64,000 bases of DNA, taken from NCBI RefSeq assembly GCF_021728295.1, contig NZ_JAKJXE010000001.1, positions 558,001-622,000 on the forward strand, written 5' to 3'. Below the pieces are notes generated by a model. The model was not told the DNA's origin. It saw only the letters and a program-made list of their open reading frames with translations, and searched no databases. Positions 1-7,880 of this stretch are shown in pieces. Source of the stretch: Pseudomonas petrae. Its GTDB lineage: Bacteria; Pseudomonadota; Gammaproteobacteria; Pseudomonadales; Pseudomonadaceae. Positions within the stretch are counted from its first letter, which is position 1. The number at the start of each line of letters is the position of its first letter. Position numbers and translations under genes: made by a program.

Positions 1-99
1 ATACTGGAAGCCTTCCAGCTGCGGGCCATAGGACGGGGTTTGCGCAGCGAGCAGCGGCAAGCTGACTGTCATCAGCAATGCGGGTAGCCATTTGGTCAT
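1..99 (-). CDS. Exported protein, N-terminal fragment (possible alpha/beta hydrolase), truncated by the window edge
   Basis: Reading the minus strand from the ATG at 99 gives 33 residues that run off the window. They begin MTKWLPALLMTVSLPLLAA, a typical Sec signal peptide with a charged N-terminus, a hydrophobic core and an Ala-rich cleavage region near residue 19, followed by QTPSYGPQLEGFQY. A GGAG ribosome site lies about 7 nt upstream. The mature start resembles periplasmic alpha/beta hydrolases of Pseudomonas, but this is from memory of the family and the catalytic region is outside the window. Signal peptide and start are well supported; the function is a guess. Confidence 0.55.
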   Translation of the reverse strand, partial: MTKWLPALLMTVSLPLLAAQTPSYGPQLEGFQY

Positions 100-261
100 G
101 AATTCGCTCCAGACAATGTAGGAATAGAGAGCAGACCTGTGTCGCTCCCGGAAAAATCCATCGAGTGGAGGCTTATTCACCCGCCAATTTCAATGTGGCC
201 GCGATTAACGGTGCATGCGCGGGTACAATAGGCGCCTTTCCATTTTGTTACGGCTTTTCTC

Positions 262-972
262 ATGACTGACCCCATTCGCCTTTCCAAACGCCTGATCGAG
301 CTGGTCGGCTGCTCTCGTCGCGAAGCCGAGCTGTTCATCGAAGGCGGCTGGGTCACGGTGGACGGCGTTGTCGTCGACGAGCCGCAGTTCAAGGTCGAAA
401 ACCAGACCGTGGTCCTCAACGCGGAGGCGAAAGCCGATACGCCTGAATCCGTCACCATCCTGTTCAACGCCCCGGCGGGCATGGCCCCTGAAAGTGCCTT
501 GGCGCTGATCACACCCGCCACATTGTCCCTCGACCACAGCATCGGCCGACGTCCGCTCAAAGGGCACTTCCTGCGCTTGGAATCAATTTCCACGCTGCAA
601 GCCAACGCCAGCGGCCTGATGGTGTTCAGTCAGGACTGGAAAATCCTGCGCAAACTCACCGACGACCGCAGCAAGATCGAGCAGGAATACGTCGTCGAGA
701 TCGCGGGCGACATGGTTGCCCACGGCCTCAACCGCCTGAACCACGGCATGACCTACAAAGGCAAGGAACTGCCGAAGGTCAAAGCCAGCTGGCAGAACGA
801 AAACCGCTTGCGCTTCGCCATGAAGAACCCGCAGCCCGGCGTCATTGCGCAGCTGTGCGAAGCGGTGGGCCTGAAGGTTGTTTCGGTGCGGCGCATTCGT
901 ATCGGCGGCGTGTCCATCGGCAAGGTGCCTGAAGGCCAGTGGCGCTACATGACCGACAAAGAAAAATTCTGA
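262..972 (+). CDS. RsuA/RluB/E/F-family pseudouridine synthase-like RNA-binding protein, apparently lacking the catalytic Asp
   Basis: 236 residues. An S4 RNA-binding domain fills about residues 5-55 (SKRLIELVGCSRREAELFIE, then GWVTVDG). The rest aligns with the RsuA-type pseudouridine synthase fold: KIEQEYVVEI near 138-147 and a C-terminal RRIRIGGVSIGKVPEGQWR strand pattern. In active members the motif GRLD-x-x-T-S-G-L carries the catalytic Asp. Here the matching segment is STLQANASGL (110-119), so Gln113 replaces it. Family role: isomerising uridine to pseudouridine in rRNA or tRNA. From this sequence I expect RNA binding without classical catalysis. It stands alone upstream of yehS on the same strand. 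Confidence 0.85.
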   Translation: MTDPIRLSKRLIELVGCSRREAELFIEGGWVTVDGVVVDEPQFKVENQTVVLNAEAKADTPESVTILFNAPAGMAPESALALITPATLSLDHSIGRRPLKGHFLRLESISTLQANASGLMVFSQDWKILRKLTDDRSKIEQEYVVEIAGDMVAHGLNRLNHGMTYKGKELPKVKASWQNENRLRFAMKNPQPGVIAQLCEAVGLKVVSVRRIRIGGVSIGKVPEGQWRYMTDKEKF

Positions 973-1042
973 ATCCCCTTTCTGAGCGCCGCATCCAGTC
1001 CCGCGTGCGCTCATCTGCGAATCTCCAGGAAATACACGCACC

Positions 1043-1504
1043 ATGATGAACAACGATGTACTGCGCAGCATCCGTTACATGCTTGATATCAACGACGCCA
1101 AAGTGGTCGATATCATCAAGCTCGGCGGGTTCGATGCGACTAAGGCCGATGTCGCGTCCTACATGAAGAAAGACGAAGAAGAAGGCTTCGTGCCGTGCAG
1201 CGACGAGGTCATGGCGCACTTCCTCGACGGCCTTGTGTTCTTCAAGCGCGGCAAGGACGAGAGCCGCCCGCCGCTGCCTGTCGAGCTGCCGATCACCAAC
1301 AACATCGTCCTGAAAAAGCTGCGTGTGGCCTTCGAGCTGAAAGAAGACGACATGCACGCGATCCTCAAGGCGTCCGAGTTCCCGGTGTCCAAGCCTGAAC
1401 TCAGCGCCCTGTTCCGCAAGGCCGGTCACACCAACTACCGCGTCTGCGGCGACCAGTTGCTGCGCAACTTCCTGCGCGGCCTGACCCTACGCGTGCGCGG
1501 CTAA
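1043..1504 (+). CDS. yehS: DUF1456 family protein YehS
   Basis: 153 residues with the YehS/DUF1456 layout: two similar halves, each with an NDVLRSIRYMLDIND-like or NNIVLKKLRVAFELKEDD-like helix pair followed by a segment ending in a Phe-rich hydrophobic helix (FLDGLVFFKRGKD and FLRGLTLRVRG). The duplication is visible in the protein itself. The molecular function is unknown; members are small cytoplasmic proteins. Two ATGs lie in tandem at 1043 and 1046; CCAGGA at 1025-1030 fits either. It sits 70 bp after the pseudouridine-synthase-like gene and 17 bp before trmO, so all three may share a transcript. Confidence 0.85.
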   Translation: MMNNDVLRSIRYMLDINDAKVVDIIKLGGFDATKADVASYMKKDEEEGFVPCSDEVMAHFLDGLVFFKRGKDESRPPLPVELPITNNIVLKKLRVAFELKEDDMHAILKASEFPVSKPELSALFRKAGHTNYRVCGDQLLRNFLRGLTLRVRG

Positions 1505-1521
1505 GCGCTGCAGCTGCGTCG

Positions 1522-2229
1522 ATGACCCAGGCCTACAACGTCTCGCCGATCGGCTTCATGCGCTCGTGCTTCAAAGAGAAGTTCGCCATTCCCCGACAGC
1601 CCCAACTGGCGCCTGCCGCGCGGGGCGTGCTGGAGTTGGTCGCCCCCTTTGATCAGGGTGACGCCGTGCAGGGCCTGGAACAGGTCAGCCATGTCTGGCT
1701 GCTGTTTCTGTTCCATCAGGCACTGGAGGACAAACCGCGACTCAAGGTGCGCCCTCCTCGTCTGGGCGGCAATCAGTCCATGGGCGTGTTCGCCACGCGC
1801 GCGACCCATCGGCCGAACGGCATCGGTCAATCGGTGGTCAAGCTGGACAAGGTCGAAGCCGGGCGCCTGTGGTTGTCAGGCATCGACCTGCTGGACGGCA
1901 CGCCGGTGCTGGACGTCAAACCTTACGTGCCCTACGCCGATGTCATCGCTGATGCGCGCAACAGCATGGCCGCCGCCGCCCCGGAGATGATTCCGGTGCA
2001 ATGGGCGGACGCGGCGCTGGCCCAGGCCCGCGAACATGGGCTGCGCCTCGAAGAACCGCTGATCGAGCTGATCGAGCAGTGCCTGGCTCAAGACCCACGA
2101 CCGGCCTACCAGACACCCACCCCGGAGCGACGCTACGGCGGGCAGTTCTGGGATCTGGACGTGCGCTGGCACTATCCGAAGCCAGGCGTCATTTGCGTGC
2201 TGGAAGTGGTTCCCGCCGCAGGTTCATGA
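1522..2229 (+). CDS. trmO: tRNA (N6-threonylcarbamoyladenosine(37)-N6)-methyltransferase TrmO
   Basis: 235 residues, usual length for TrmO (YaeB/TsaA). TrmO uses S-adenosylmethionine to methylate t6A37 to m6t6A in tRNA-Thr. The family signature GVFATRATHRPNGIGQS is at 88-104, preceded by the VSHVWLLFLFH strand (55-65); the N-terminal PIGFMRSCFKEKFAIPRQP matches the conserved start. A C-terminal DPRPAYQ segment followed by a YGGQFWDLDVRW stretch is typical of the gamma-proteobacterial form. It follows yehS closely and ends just before a strong bidirectional terminator. The only other t6A-related gene in this window is tcdA, 58 kb away. Confidence 0.93.
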   Translation: MTQAYNVSPIGFMRSCFKEKFAIPRQPQLAPAARGVLELVAPFDQGDAVQGLEQVSHVWLLFLFHQALEDKPRLKVRPPRLGGNQSMGVFATRATHRPNGIGQSVVKLDKVEAGRLWLSGIDLLDGTPVLDVKPYVPYADVIADARNSMAAAAPEMIPVQWADAALAQAREHGLRLEEPLIELIEQCLAQDPRPAYQTPTPERRYGGQFWDLDVRWHYPKPGVICVLEVVPAAGS

Positions 2230-2250
2230 ACGACTTACCCCCGCCCACAA

Positions 2251-2287
2251 AAAAACCGCCTGGTCCGTGACCTCCAGGCGGTTTTTT
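2251..2287. terminator. Bidirectional intrinsic terminator between trmO and fpr
   Basis: A perfect 13-bp stem, AAAAACCGCCTGG at 2251-2263 pairing with CCAGGCGGTTTTT at 2274-2286, with a 10-nt loop. The A-run on one side and T-run on the other give a U-tract in both directions, so it can end trmO from the plus strand and fpr from the minus strand. Confidence 0.9.
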
Positions 2288-2394
2288 TCAGACTCCAAAA
2301 ACGCTGGTGCCTGTACTGACTTGTTCGCCGAGGACGTCACCCTCGCAGTGCTGCGAGGATGATTCATCGGCGATTGGGTCGTATCCGGACGCGG

Positions 2395-3174
2395 TTACTT
2401 CTCGACGAATGCGCGCTCGATCAAGTAATCACCCGGCTCGCGCATGCGTGGCGACACGGTCAGGCCGAAGCTGTTGAGCACTTCGCTGGTTTCGTCGAGC
2501 ATGCTCGGGCTGCCGCACAGCATGGCGCGGTCGTCCTGCGGATTGATCGGCGGCAGACCGATGTCGCTGAACAGCTTGCCGCTGCGCATCAGGTCGGTCA
2601 GGCGGCCTTCGTTCTCGAACGGCTCGCGGGTCACCGTTGGGTAGTAGATCAGCTTGTCGCGCAACATCTCGCCGAAGAATTCGTTTTGCGGCAGGTGCTC
2701 GGTGATGAACTCGCGGTAAGCGACTTCGTTCACGTAACGCACGCCGTGGCACAGGATGACTTTCTCGAAACGCTCGTAGGTTTCAGGGTCCTGAATCACG
2801 CTCATGAACGGCGCCAGACCGGTACCGGTGCTGAGCAGGTAAAGGTGTTTGCCCGGCTTGAGGTCGTCCAGCACCAGTGTGCCGGTAGGCTTCTTGCTGA
2901 TGATGATCTCGTCGCCTTCCTTCAGATGCTGAAGCTGCGAGGTCAACGGACCGTCGGGCACCTTGATGCTGAAGAACTCCAGATGCTCTTCCCAGTTCGG
3001 GCTGGCAATGGAGTAGGCACGCATGAGCGGGCGCCCGTTTGGCTGCTGCAGACCGATCATGACGAACTGACCGTTCTCGAAGCGCAGGCCAGGATCACGG
3101 GTGCACTTGAAACTGAAGAGGGTGTCGTTCCAGTGATGAACGCTGAGGACACGCTCGTGATTCATGTTGCTCAT
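2395..3174 (-). CDS. fpr: Ferredoxin/flavodoxin--NADP(+) reductase Fpr
   Basis: 259 residues. FAD-containing cytoplasmic enzyme exchanging electrons between NADPH and ferredoxin or flavodoxin. The FAD-binding RAYS motif is at 52-55, the NADP-binding GTGLAP at 117-122, and a late CGSPSMLDE segment marks the NADP domain. The C-terminus ends VEK, as in the bacterial subclass that includes Azotobacter and Pseudomonas FPR. The start at 3174 is preceded by AGGAG about 12 nt upstream. It is divergent from the LysR gene finR; in Pseudomonas FinR is reported to activate fpr under superoxide stress, and the arrangement here matches. Confidence 0.96.
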   Translation of the reverse strand: MSNMNHERVLSVHHWNDTLFSFKCTRDPGLRFENGQFVMIGLQQPNGRPLMRAYSIASPNWEEHLEFFSIKVPDGPLTSQLQHLKEGDEIIISKKPTGTLVLDDLKPGKHLYLLSTGTGLAPFMSVIQDPETYERFEKVILCHGVRYVNEVAYREFITEHLPQNEFFGEMLRDKLIYYPTVTREPFENEGRLTDLMRSGKLFSDIGLPPINPQDDRAMLCGSPSMLDETSEVLNSFGLTVSPRMREPGDYLIERAFVEK

Positions 3175-3230
3175 GGTACGTGGGAGCTCCTGATAAATAA
3201 CGTGCGCCAGTCAATGCGCCATTGCGCGAC

Positions 3231-3259
3231 ATTCTAGTGGCAGACACAATATCTGTTAA
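3231..3259 (-). promoter_or_regulatory. Predicted sigma70 promoter of fpr
   Basis: On the minus strand TTAACA (3259-3254) is followed after exactly 17 bp by TAGAAT (3236-3231), a near-consensus -35/-10 pair upstream of the fpr start. Farther upstream, 3261-3298 is rich in ATAT/TATA dyads and is the natural place for a LysR (FinR) operator. Promoter inferred from sequence only. Confidence 0.65.
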
Positions 3260-3296
3260 CTGAATTATCAAGATATAGGTTATCGGTTATATAGAT

Positions 3297-4223
3297 ATGC
3301 GATTCACTCTCCGTCAGCTCCAGGTTTTTGTCGCCGTCGCCCAGCAGGAAAGCGTTTCCCGCGCCGCGGTGCAGCTCTCCTTGTCGCAATCTGCGGCGAG
3401 CACTTCCATTACCGAGCTGGAACGCCAGTCCAGTTGCCAGCTGTTCGACCGCGCCGGTAAACGACTGAGCCTCAATGCGACCGGCCGGCAGCTGTTGCCC
3501 CAGGCCGTTGCACTGCTCGATCAGGCCAAGGAGATCGAAGATCTGCTCAACGGCAAGTCCGGCTTCGGTTCGCTGGCGGTCGGCGCGACCCTCACCATTG
3601 GCAACTACCTTGCCACGCTGCTGATCGGCAGCTTCATGCAGCGCCACCCTGAGAGCCAAGTGAAGCTGCACGTGCAAAACACGGCGAACATCGTTCAGCA
3701 GGTCGCCCACTATGAGATCGATCTGGGCTTGATCGAAGGCGACTGCAGCCACCCCGACATCGAAGTGCAGACCTGGGTCGAGGATGAGCTGGTGGTGTTT
3801 TGCGCCCCTCAGCATCCGCTGGCCAAAAAAGGCCGGGCGTCGCTGGAGGAGCTGACGCGCGAGGCGTGGATTTTGCGGGAGCAGGGTTCGGGGACGCGCC
3901 TGACCTTCGATCAGGCCATGCGTCATCACTTGAACAGCCTGAATGTGAGGCTGGAGCTGGAGCACACCGAGGCGATCAAACGCGCTGTGGAGTCAGGGCT
4001 GGGGATCGGCTGCATCTCCCGTCTGGCCCTGCGTGACGCCTTTCGCCGGGGCAGCCTTGTCGCGGTTGAAACGCCGGAGCTGGATTTGGTGCGGCAGTTC
4101 TACTTCATCTGGCACAAGCAGAAATATCAGACGTCGGCTATCCGCGAATTCCTCGACCTCTGTCGCTCATTCACCGCCGGTGTTAACCGCAGCGACGAAA
4201 TCGTCCTGCCGAGCATTGCCTGA
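3297..4223 (+). CDS. finR: LysR-family transcriptional regulator FinR
   Basis: 308 residues with the LysR layout: a winged helix-turn-helix at about 1-60 (MRFTLRQLQVFVAVAQQESV then AAVQLSLSQSAASTSITELE) and a two-lobed substrate-binding domain from about 90 onward. It diverges from fpr with a 122-bp shared intergenic region. This pairing is the one described for FinR, which controls fpr in response to superoxide or oxidative stress in Pseudomonas putida. The symbol rests on that synteny plus the family. The start ATG lies at the edge of an AT-rich dyad region, so autoregulation is plausible. Confidence 0.88.
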   Translation: MRFTLRQLQVFVAVAQQESVSRAAVQLSLSQSAASTSITELERQSSCQLFDRAGKRLSLNATGRQLLPQAVALLDQAKEIEDLLNGKSGFGSLAVGATLTIGNYLATLLIGSFMQRHPESQVKLHVQNTANIVQQVAHYEIDLGLIEGDCSHPDIEVQTWVEDELVVFCAPQHPLAKKGRASLEELTREAWILREQGSGTRLTFDQAMRHHLNSLNVRLELEHTEAIKRAVESGLGIGCISRLALRDAFRRGSLVAVETPELDLVRQFYFIWHKQKYQTSAIREFLDLCRSFTAGVNRSDEIVLPSIA

Positions 4224-4256
4224 CGCGCCGCCCGGCTGACTGACTGAGGACGATTG

Positions 4257-4625
4257 TCAGCCCAGCAGGATCAGGCCCCAGACCACGGCAATCATGCTCA
4301 GCGCCACAAACTGTGCGGCGCTGCCCATGTCTTTGGCGTTCTTGGAAAGTGGGTGGCGGTCGAGAGAAATGCGGTCAATCGCGGCTTCGATGGCCGAGTT
4401 CAGCAGTTCGACGATCAGCGCCAGCAGGCACACCGCGATCAGGATCGCGCGCTCGCCACGGCTGACGTGAAACACGAACGACAGCGGGATCAACACGACG
4501 TTGAGCAGCACCAGTTGACGGAACGCCGCTTCGCCTTTGAACGCAGCGGTCAGGCCGTCGAAGGAATAGCCCGACGCGTTGAGAATACGTTTGAGGCCGG
4601 TCTGGCCTTTGAATGGGGACGTCAT
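4257..4625 (-). CDS. dgkA: Diacylglycerol kinase DgkA
   Basis: 122 residues from the ATG at 4625; a TTG 18 bp upstream would add six residues, and neither start has a clear ribosome site. It is a small three-helix inner-membrane enzyme that phosphorylates diacylglycerol, recycling the lipid released by membrane-derived glucan or LPS modification. The family signature ELLNSAIEAAID is followed by KNAKDMGSAAQF, which carries the catalytic and Mg-binding residues. Three hydrophobic segments are visible (about 38-55, 60-78, 102-122). It lies downstream of erdR on the same strand and converges with finR across a 33-bp gap. Confidence 0.94.
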   Translation of the reverse strand: MTSPFKGQTGLKRILNASGYSFDGLTAAFKGEAAFRQLVLLNVVLIPLSFVFHVSRGERAILIAVCLLALIVELLNSAIEAAIDRISLDRHPLSKNAKDMGSAAQFVALSMIAVVWGLILLG

Positions 4626-4731
4626 AGGAAAACTACTGATCAATGAAAGCGGTGGAGGCTAGTGCGCAGACGGTCAAAAAAGTGTGAAGGCCGGCCGCAC
4701 AAAGCCTGGGGCTTAGCCTGATTCATGGGAA

Positions 4732-5379
4732 TCAGCTCTGCGGAATGGATTCCAATTGTTGCAGCAGTAAGGCTGCCTGGGTTCGCGTGCGCACATTGAG
4801 CTTGCGAAAAATCGCCGTGACATGGGCCTTGATCGTCGCTTCCGACACGCTCAGTTCGTAGGCGATCTGCTTGTTAAGCAGCCCCTCGCAGACCATCGTC
4901 AACACGCGAAACTGCTGGGGTGTCAGGCTGGCGAGCCCTTCGCTGGCGGCCTTGGCTTCAGGGGACACGCTGACACTTTCGTTGACCTGCGGGGGCCACC
5001 AGACATCGCCATCCAGCACCGTTCGCACGGCCTTCTGAATGGTTTCGAGGGAACTGGATTTAGGGATGAAACCGCTGGCGCCGAATTCGCGGGACTTGAC
5101 CACGACCGCGGCCTCTTCCTGAGCAGACACCATTACCACCGGCACCTGCGGGTACTGACCGCGCAACAGCACCAGCCCTGAAAAGCCATAAGCGCCGGGC
5201 ATGTTCAGGTCCAGCAGGACCAGATCCCAATCGGACTTCTCGGTCAGTCGCGCTTCCAGATCAGCGATGCTCTCAGCCTCGACCAGCCTTGCATCCGGCC
5301 CGAGCCCCAGGCTCAGCGCCTGATGCAATGCGCTGCGAAACAGGGGATGGTCGTCGGCAATCAGGATTTCGTATGGCAT
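4732..5379 (-). CDS. erdR: LuxR/NarL-family response regulator ErdR
   Basis: 215 residues from the ATG at 5379, chosen because AGGA lies 8 nt upstream and the receiver domain begins at once (MPYEILIADDHPLFR). Receiver: acidic pair D9-D10 and phosphoacceptor D57 (VLLDLNMPG), with the conserved Lys in GFIPKSS. A NarL-type helix-turn-helix is at about 148-210 (LTPQQFRVLTMVCEG, then VSEATIKAHVTAIFRKLNVR). ErdR is known in Pseudomonas for controlling ethanol oxidation and acetate metabolism genes. The neighbour dgkA supports the assignment. No histidine kinase is adjacent, so it is an orphan regulator. Confidence 0.9.
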   Translation of the reverse strand: MPYEILIADDHPLFRSALHQALSLGLGPDARLVEAESIADLEARLTEKSDWDLVLLDLNMPGAYGFSGLVLLRGQYPQVPVVMVSAQEEAAVVVKSREFGASGFIPKSSSLETIQKAVRTVLDGDVWWPPQVNESVSVSPEAKAASEGLASLTPQQFRVLTMVCEGLLNKQIAYELSVSEATIKAHVTAIFRKLNVRTRTQAALLLQQLESIPQS

Positions 5380-5555
5380 TTCATGATCCTGTAAGTGACT
5401 GAGCGCCGACGAATTCAACACCCAAGGTAGCAACCCGCGACATCTTGACACAGGGACCGTAGGTGAGCGGCGCCAAGGATGCCCAGCGAAGCCGGGGTGG
5501 TCAAGCCTGACGCTTTGCGGCAAAGTCTGCGCCCCCCGATCTGACGAGTGCCAAC

Positions 5556-6440
5556 ATGCCAAACCATGCCCTGCGAGCGGACCTGCTCATGCTCCTGACC
5601 GCATTGATCTGGGGCACTGGCTTTGTCGCCCAGACCGCCGGGATGGATCACATCGGCCCCTATCTGTTCTCGGGTCTGCGTTTCGCGCTGGGCTCCCTCT
5701 GCCTGATCCCGCTGATTCTGCGCAACGCCAAAACGGCGCGCGTGCCGGAGCCCTTGCTCAATCGCGGCATGTTACGCGCCGGCATCATCATGGGCCTGGC
5801 GCTGGCACTGGGCATCAACCTGCAACAGGTCGGCCTGCTGTTTACCAGCGTGACCAATTCCGGCTTCATCACCGGTCTGTACGTGATTGTAGTTCCGCTG
5901 CTGGGCTTGCTGCTCGGTCATAAAACCGGGCTGGGTACTTGGCTGGGCTGCCTGTTGGCAGTGGTCGGCATGTGCCTGCTCAGTATTGGCGATAACTTTC
6001 ATGTCGCCTCGGGTGATTGGCTGCAGTTGATCGGCGCGTTCGTGTGGGGCGGGCACGTCGTGTTGGTCAGTTTGTTTGCCAGCCGCCACGACCCGATCCG
6101 TCTGGCCTTTTTACAGTTCGCCACCTGTTCGGTGGTGAGCCTGTTACTGGCAGTACTCTTCGAACCGATTGCCCTCGACGCGATCATTGCTGCGGCCCCC
6201 GCCCTGCTCTACGGCGGCATCGTCGCGGTCGGCGTCGGCTACACGCTGCAAGTGGTCGCGCAGAAACACGCCATTGCCTCCCACGCGGCCATCATCCTTT
6301 CGCTGGAAGCTGTTTTCGCCGCCATCGCGGGCGCCTGGATTTTGGGGGAAGCGTTGCAACTGCGCGGATACATCGGTTGTGGATTGATGCTGGCCGGGAT
6401 GCTGCTGGCGCAGTTGTGGCCGAAGAAACCCCTCGCCTGA
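5556..6440 (+). CDS. EamA/DMT-superfamily inner-membrane transporter
   Basis: 294 residues with ten hydrophobic segments arranged as two EamA repeats of five helices, the usual drug/metabolite transporter size. The N-terminal LIWGTGFVAQTAGMDHIGP and the central GLYVIVVPLLGLLLG are typical. The C-terminal SLEAVFAAIAGAWILGE is the matching element of the second repeat. The substrate cannot be read from the sequence; family members export amino acids, nucleotides or drugs. It diverges from erdR with about 175 bp between the starts. A GC-rich hairpin follows the stop codon. Confidence 0.88.
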   Translation: MPNHALRADLLMLLTALIWGTGFVAQTAGMDHIGPYLFSGLRFALGSLCLIPLILRNAKTARVPEPLLNRGMLRAGIIMGLALALGINLQQVGLLFTSVTNSGFITGLYVIVVPLLGLLLGHKTGLGTWLGCLLAVVGMCLLSIGDNFHVASGDWLQLIGAFVWGGHVVLVSLFASRHDPIRLAFLQFATCSVVSLLLAVLFEPIALDAIIAAAPALLYGGIVAVGVGYTLQVVAQKHAIASHAAIILSLEAVFAAIAGAWILGEALQLRGYIGCGLMLAGMLLAQLWPKKPLA

Positions 6441-6455
6441 GGTCATGCTTCTGTT

Positions 6456-6479
6456 GCGAGCCGTTTTGATGCGGCTCGC
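6456..6479. terminator. Hairpin between the convergent EamA and tapT genes
   Basis: Perfect 8-bp inverted repeat GCGAGCCG/CGGCTCGC with an 8-nt loop between the two convergent stop codons. There is no downstream U-tract, so it may be a weak or Rho-assisted terminator, or only an mRNA 3' end stabiliser. Confidence 0.4.
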
Positions 6480-6500
6480 TGGCGACGGCATTACTTGTGA

Positions 6501-7232
6501 CTATTCAAGGTAGCCTTTCAACTCTTGATGAGCATCGCTTAGCAAATCGAGGGGCAACTGATTCTTGGCACCTAAATAGTGCTGACTAAAAACATCGAAG
6601 TAGCAGCTCAAAGCCGAGGCTGCTTCAGTATCGCCCGCCAAATCGAAACACAGTGCGGCCACTTCAGCAGTACAGAGGTGTTCGCTGCGCGTGGAGCGTC
6701 TTAATTTGTACCGTGAAAGCCTTTCGGGAATCAGGCTTAAAATGGGGATGGAGTCAAAATAAGCGCTTTTACGAAAGATTTTTCTCGCTTCAGTCCACGT
6801 CGCGTCAATCAGCACGAACAGCGGCCTCTTATTCTGGTTAATCGTCACCGTGTTAGTGACGCGCTCCGCCGCTACATATTCTCCCGGAAAAACCAGATAG
6901 GGTTGCCATTGCGGATCAGTGAGCAATGCAATCAGCTTTTCATCAACCTCGGTACGTGACCATACAAACGCATGGTTATCCTGAATAACGTCTGCTATCA
7001 GCCAACCCGTATTGCTGGGTTTGAATACCTCTTTTTTCGTCATGATGAGGCAAACCCCTGATTGTGCCTCGACCTTGGGGCGCCACCTGCAAAGGCAGTG
7101 ACTTTCGATCACTCGACAGTAATGGCACCTTGGCGCACGTGATCCGCGTGCCAGGTAAGGCTTCGTACTCTCCTCCTCCCGCTCATCTCTCAGACATGCG
7201 ACAGAATTTTTGTGAAAAATAGTCTGGGTCAT
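6501..7232 (-). CDS. tapT: tRNA-uridine aminocarboxypropyltransferase (DTW-domain, YfiP/TapT-like)
   Basis: 243 residues from the ATG at 7232; a GTG at 7256 is an alternative and neither has a clear ribosome site. The domain starts with a four-Cys zinc module (CHYCRVIESHCLC), preceded by LRDEREEESTKPYLARGSR, which matches E. coli YfiP. The catalytic DxTW motif is LIDATWTEARK. The family transfers the acp group from S-adenosylmethionine to U47 of tRNAs (acp3U). The gene is clearly poorer in GC than its neighbours: sampled 60-base lines fall near 40-45% against roughly 60%. That suggests recent acquisition. Function well supported, substrate tRNAs inferred. Confidence 0.85.
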   Translation of the reverse strand: MTQTIFHKNSVACLRDEREEESTKPYLARGSRAPRCHYCRVIESHCLCRWRPKVEAQSGVCLIMTKKEVFKPSNTGWLIADVIQDNHAFVWSRTEVDEKLIALLTDPQWQPYLVFPGEYVAAERVTNTVTINQNKRPLFVLIDATWTEARKIFRKSAYFDSIPILSLIPERLSRYKLRRSTRSEHLCTAEVAALCFDLAGDTEAASALSCYFDVFSQHYLGAKNQLPLDLLSDAHQELKGYLE

Positions 7233-7454
7233 TGACGGGTAAGAAGGCAGTGACACGAGGGGTATCCGGCAGGTCGAAAAGTCGTGGCATTCTATCAGAC
7301 ACAGTCCGACGCGCCGTGCTCTCTGGTGTCCGCCGAGGCTCCTCCCCTATACTGCCCGGCCTTGAGAGCACTCACTCCAGCAGTGAACGCCTTGGGATGT
7401 CGCCGGTCCAACGGCCTGCCTCTGCGCCACCCGTCCATGCACCAGGAGAATTCA

Positions 7455-7880
7455 ATGCTGCGCCTCATCGCCCCCACTCTCACGCTTTTGCTCGTCGCTC
7501 CATTGTGCGCCAACGCGGCGTCCAAGCAGGATTACGAACTGAGCCAGATGCTTGATAAAGTCGCGAAGGAAAGCAGTGTCGGCACCCCACGCGCCATCAA
7601 TGAAGACATCCTCGACGAAGGCTACACCGTTGAAGGCAAGATGCTGATCAACCACTTGAGCGTGCAGTCTGGCCAAGCGGCTCAAATGCGCGAAAACCCG
7701 GACGACGTCCGCGGTCAGCTGGGCGGCAGCGTGTGCCGTAACGCCGGTTATCGTCAACTGATGGCCAAGGGCGCGATCCTGCGTTACCAGTTCACCGAAT
7801 ACAAAACCAACAAGCTCATCACTACGCAGGAAATCAAAGCGGCGGATTGCGCTGCCAAGCCGCCTGCCAAGAAGAAGTGA
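7455..7880 (+). CDS. Secreted DUF4146 protein (PA3611-like, quorum-sensing-regulated virulence factor family)
   Basis: 141 residues from the ATG at 7455, set by AGGAG at 7443-7447. A clear Sec signal peptide (MLRLIAPTLTLLLVAPLCANA) is cut near residue 21. The mature part is small, with two Cys (SVCRNAGYRQL and AADCAAK) that may form a disulfide, and ends in a basic PPAKKK tail. Length and motifs match the Pseudomonas-restricted DUF4146 family, whose structure was solved for P. aeruginosa PA3611. The biochemical role is not established; the virulence-factor name comes from quorum-sensing expression data in P. aeruginosa. Confidence 0.8.
   Translation: MLRLIAPTLTLLLVAPLCANAASKQDYELSQMLDKVAKESSVGTPRAINEDILDEGYTVEGKMLINHLSVQSGQAAQMRENPDDVRGQLGGSVCRNAGYRQLMAKGAILRYQFTEYKTNKLITTQEIKAADCAAKPPAKKK

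Noticed and set aside
4234..4262. GGCTGAC/GTCAGCC inverted repeat between finR and dgkA as a terminator
   Set aside because: Only 7 bp, a 15-nt loop, and no T-run; too weak to call.
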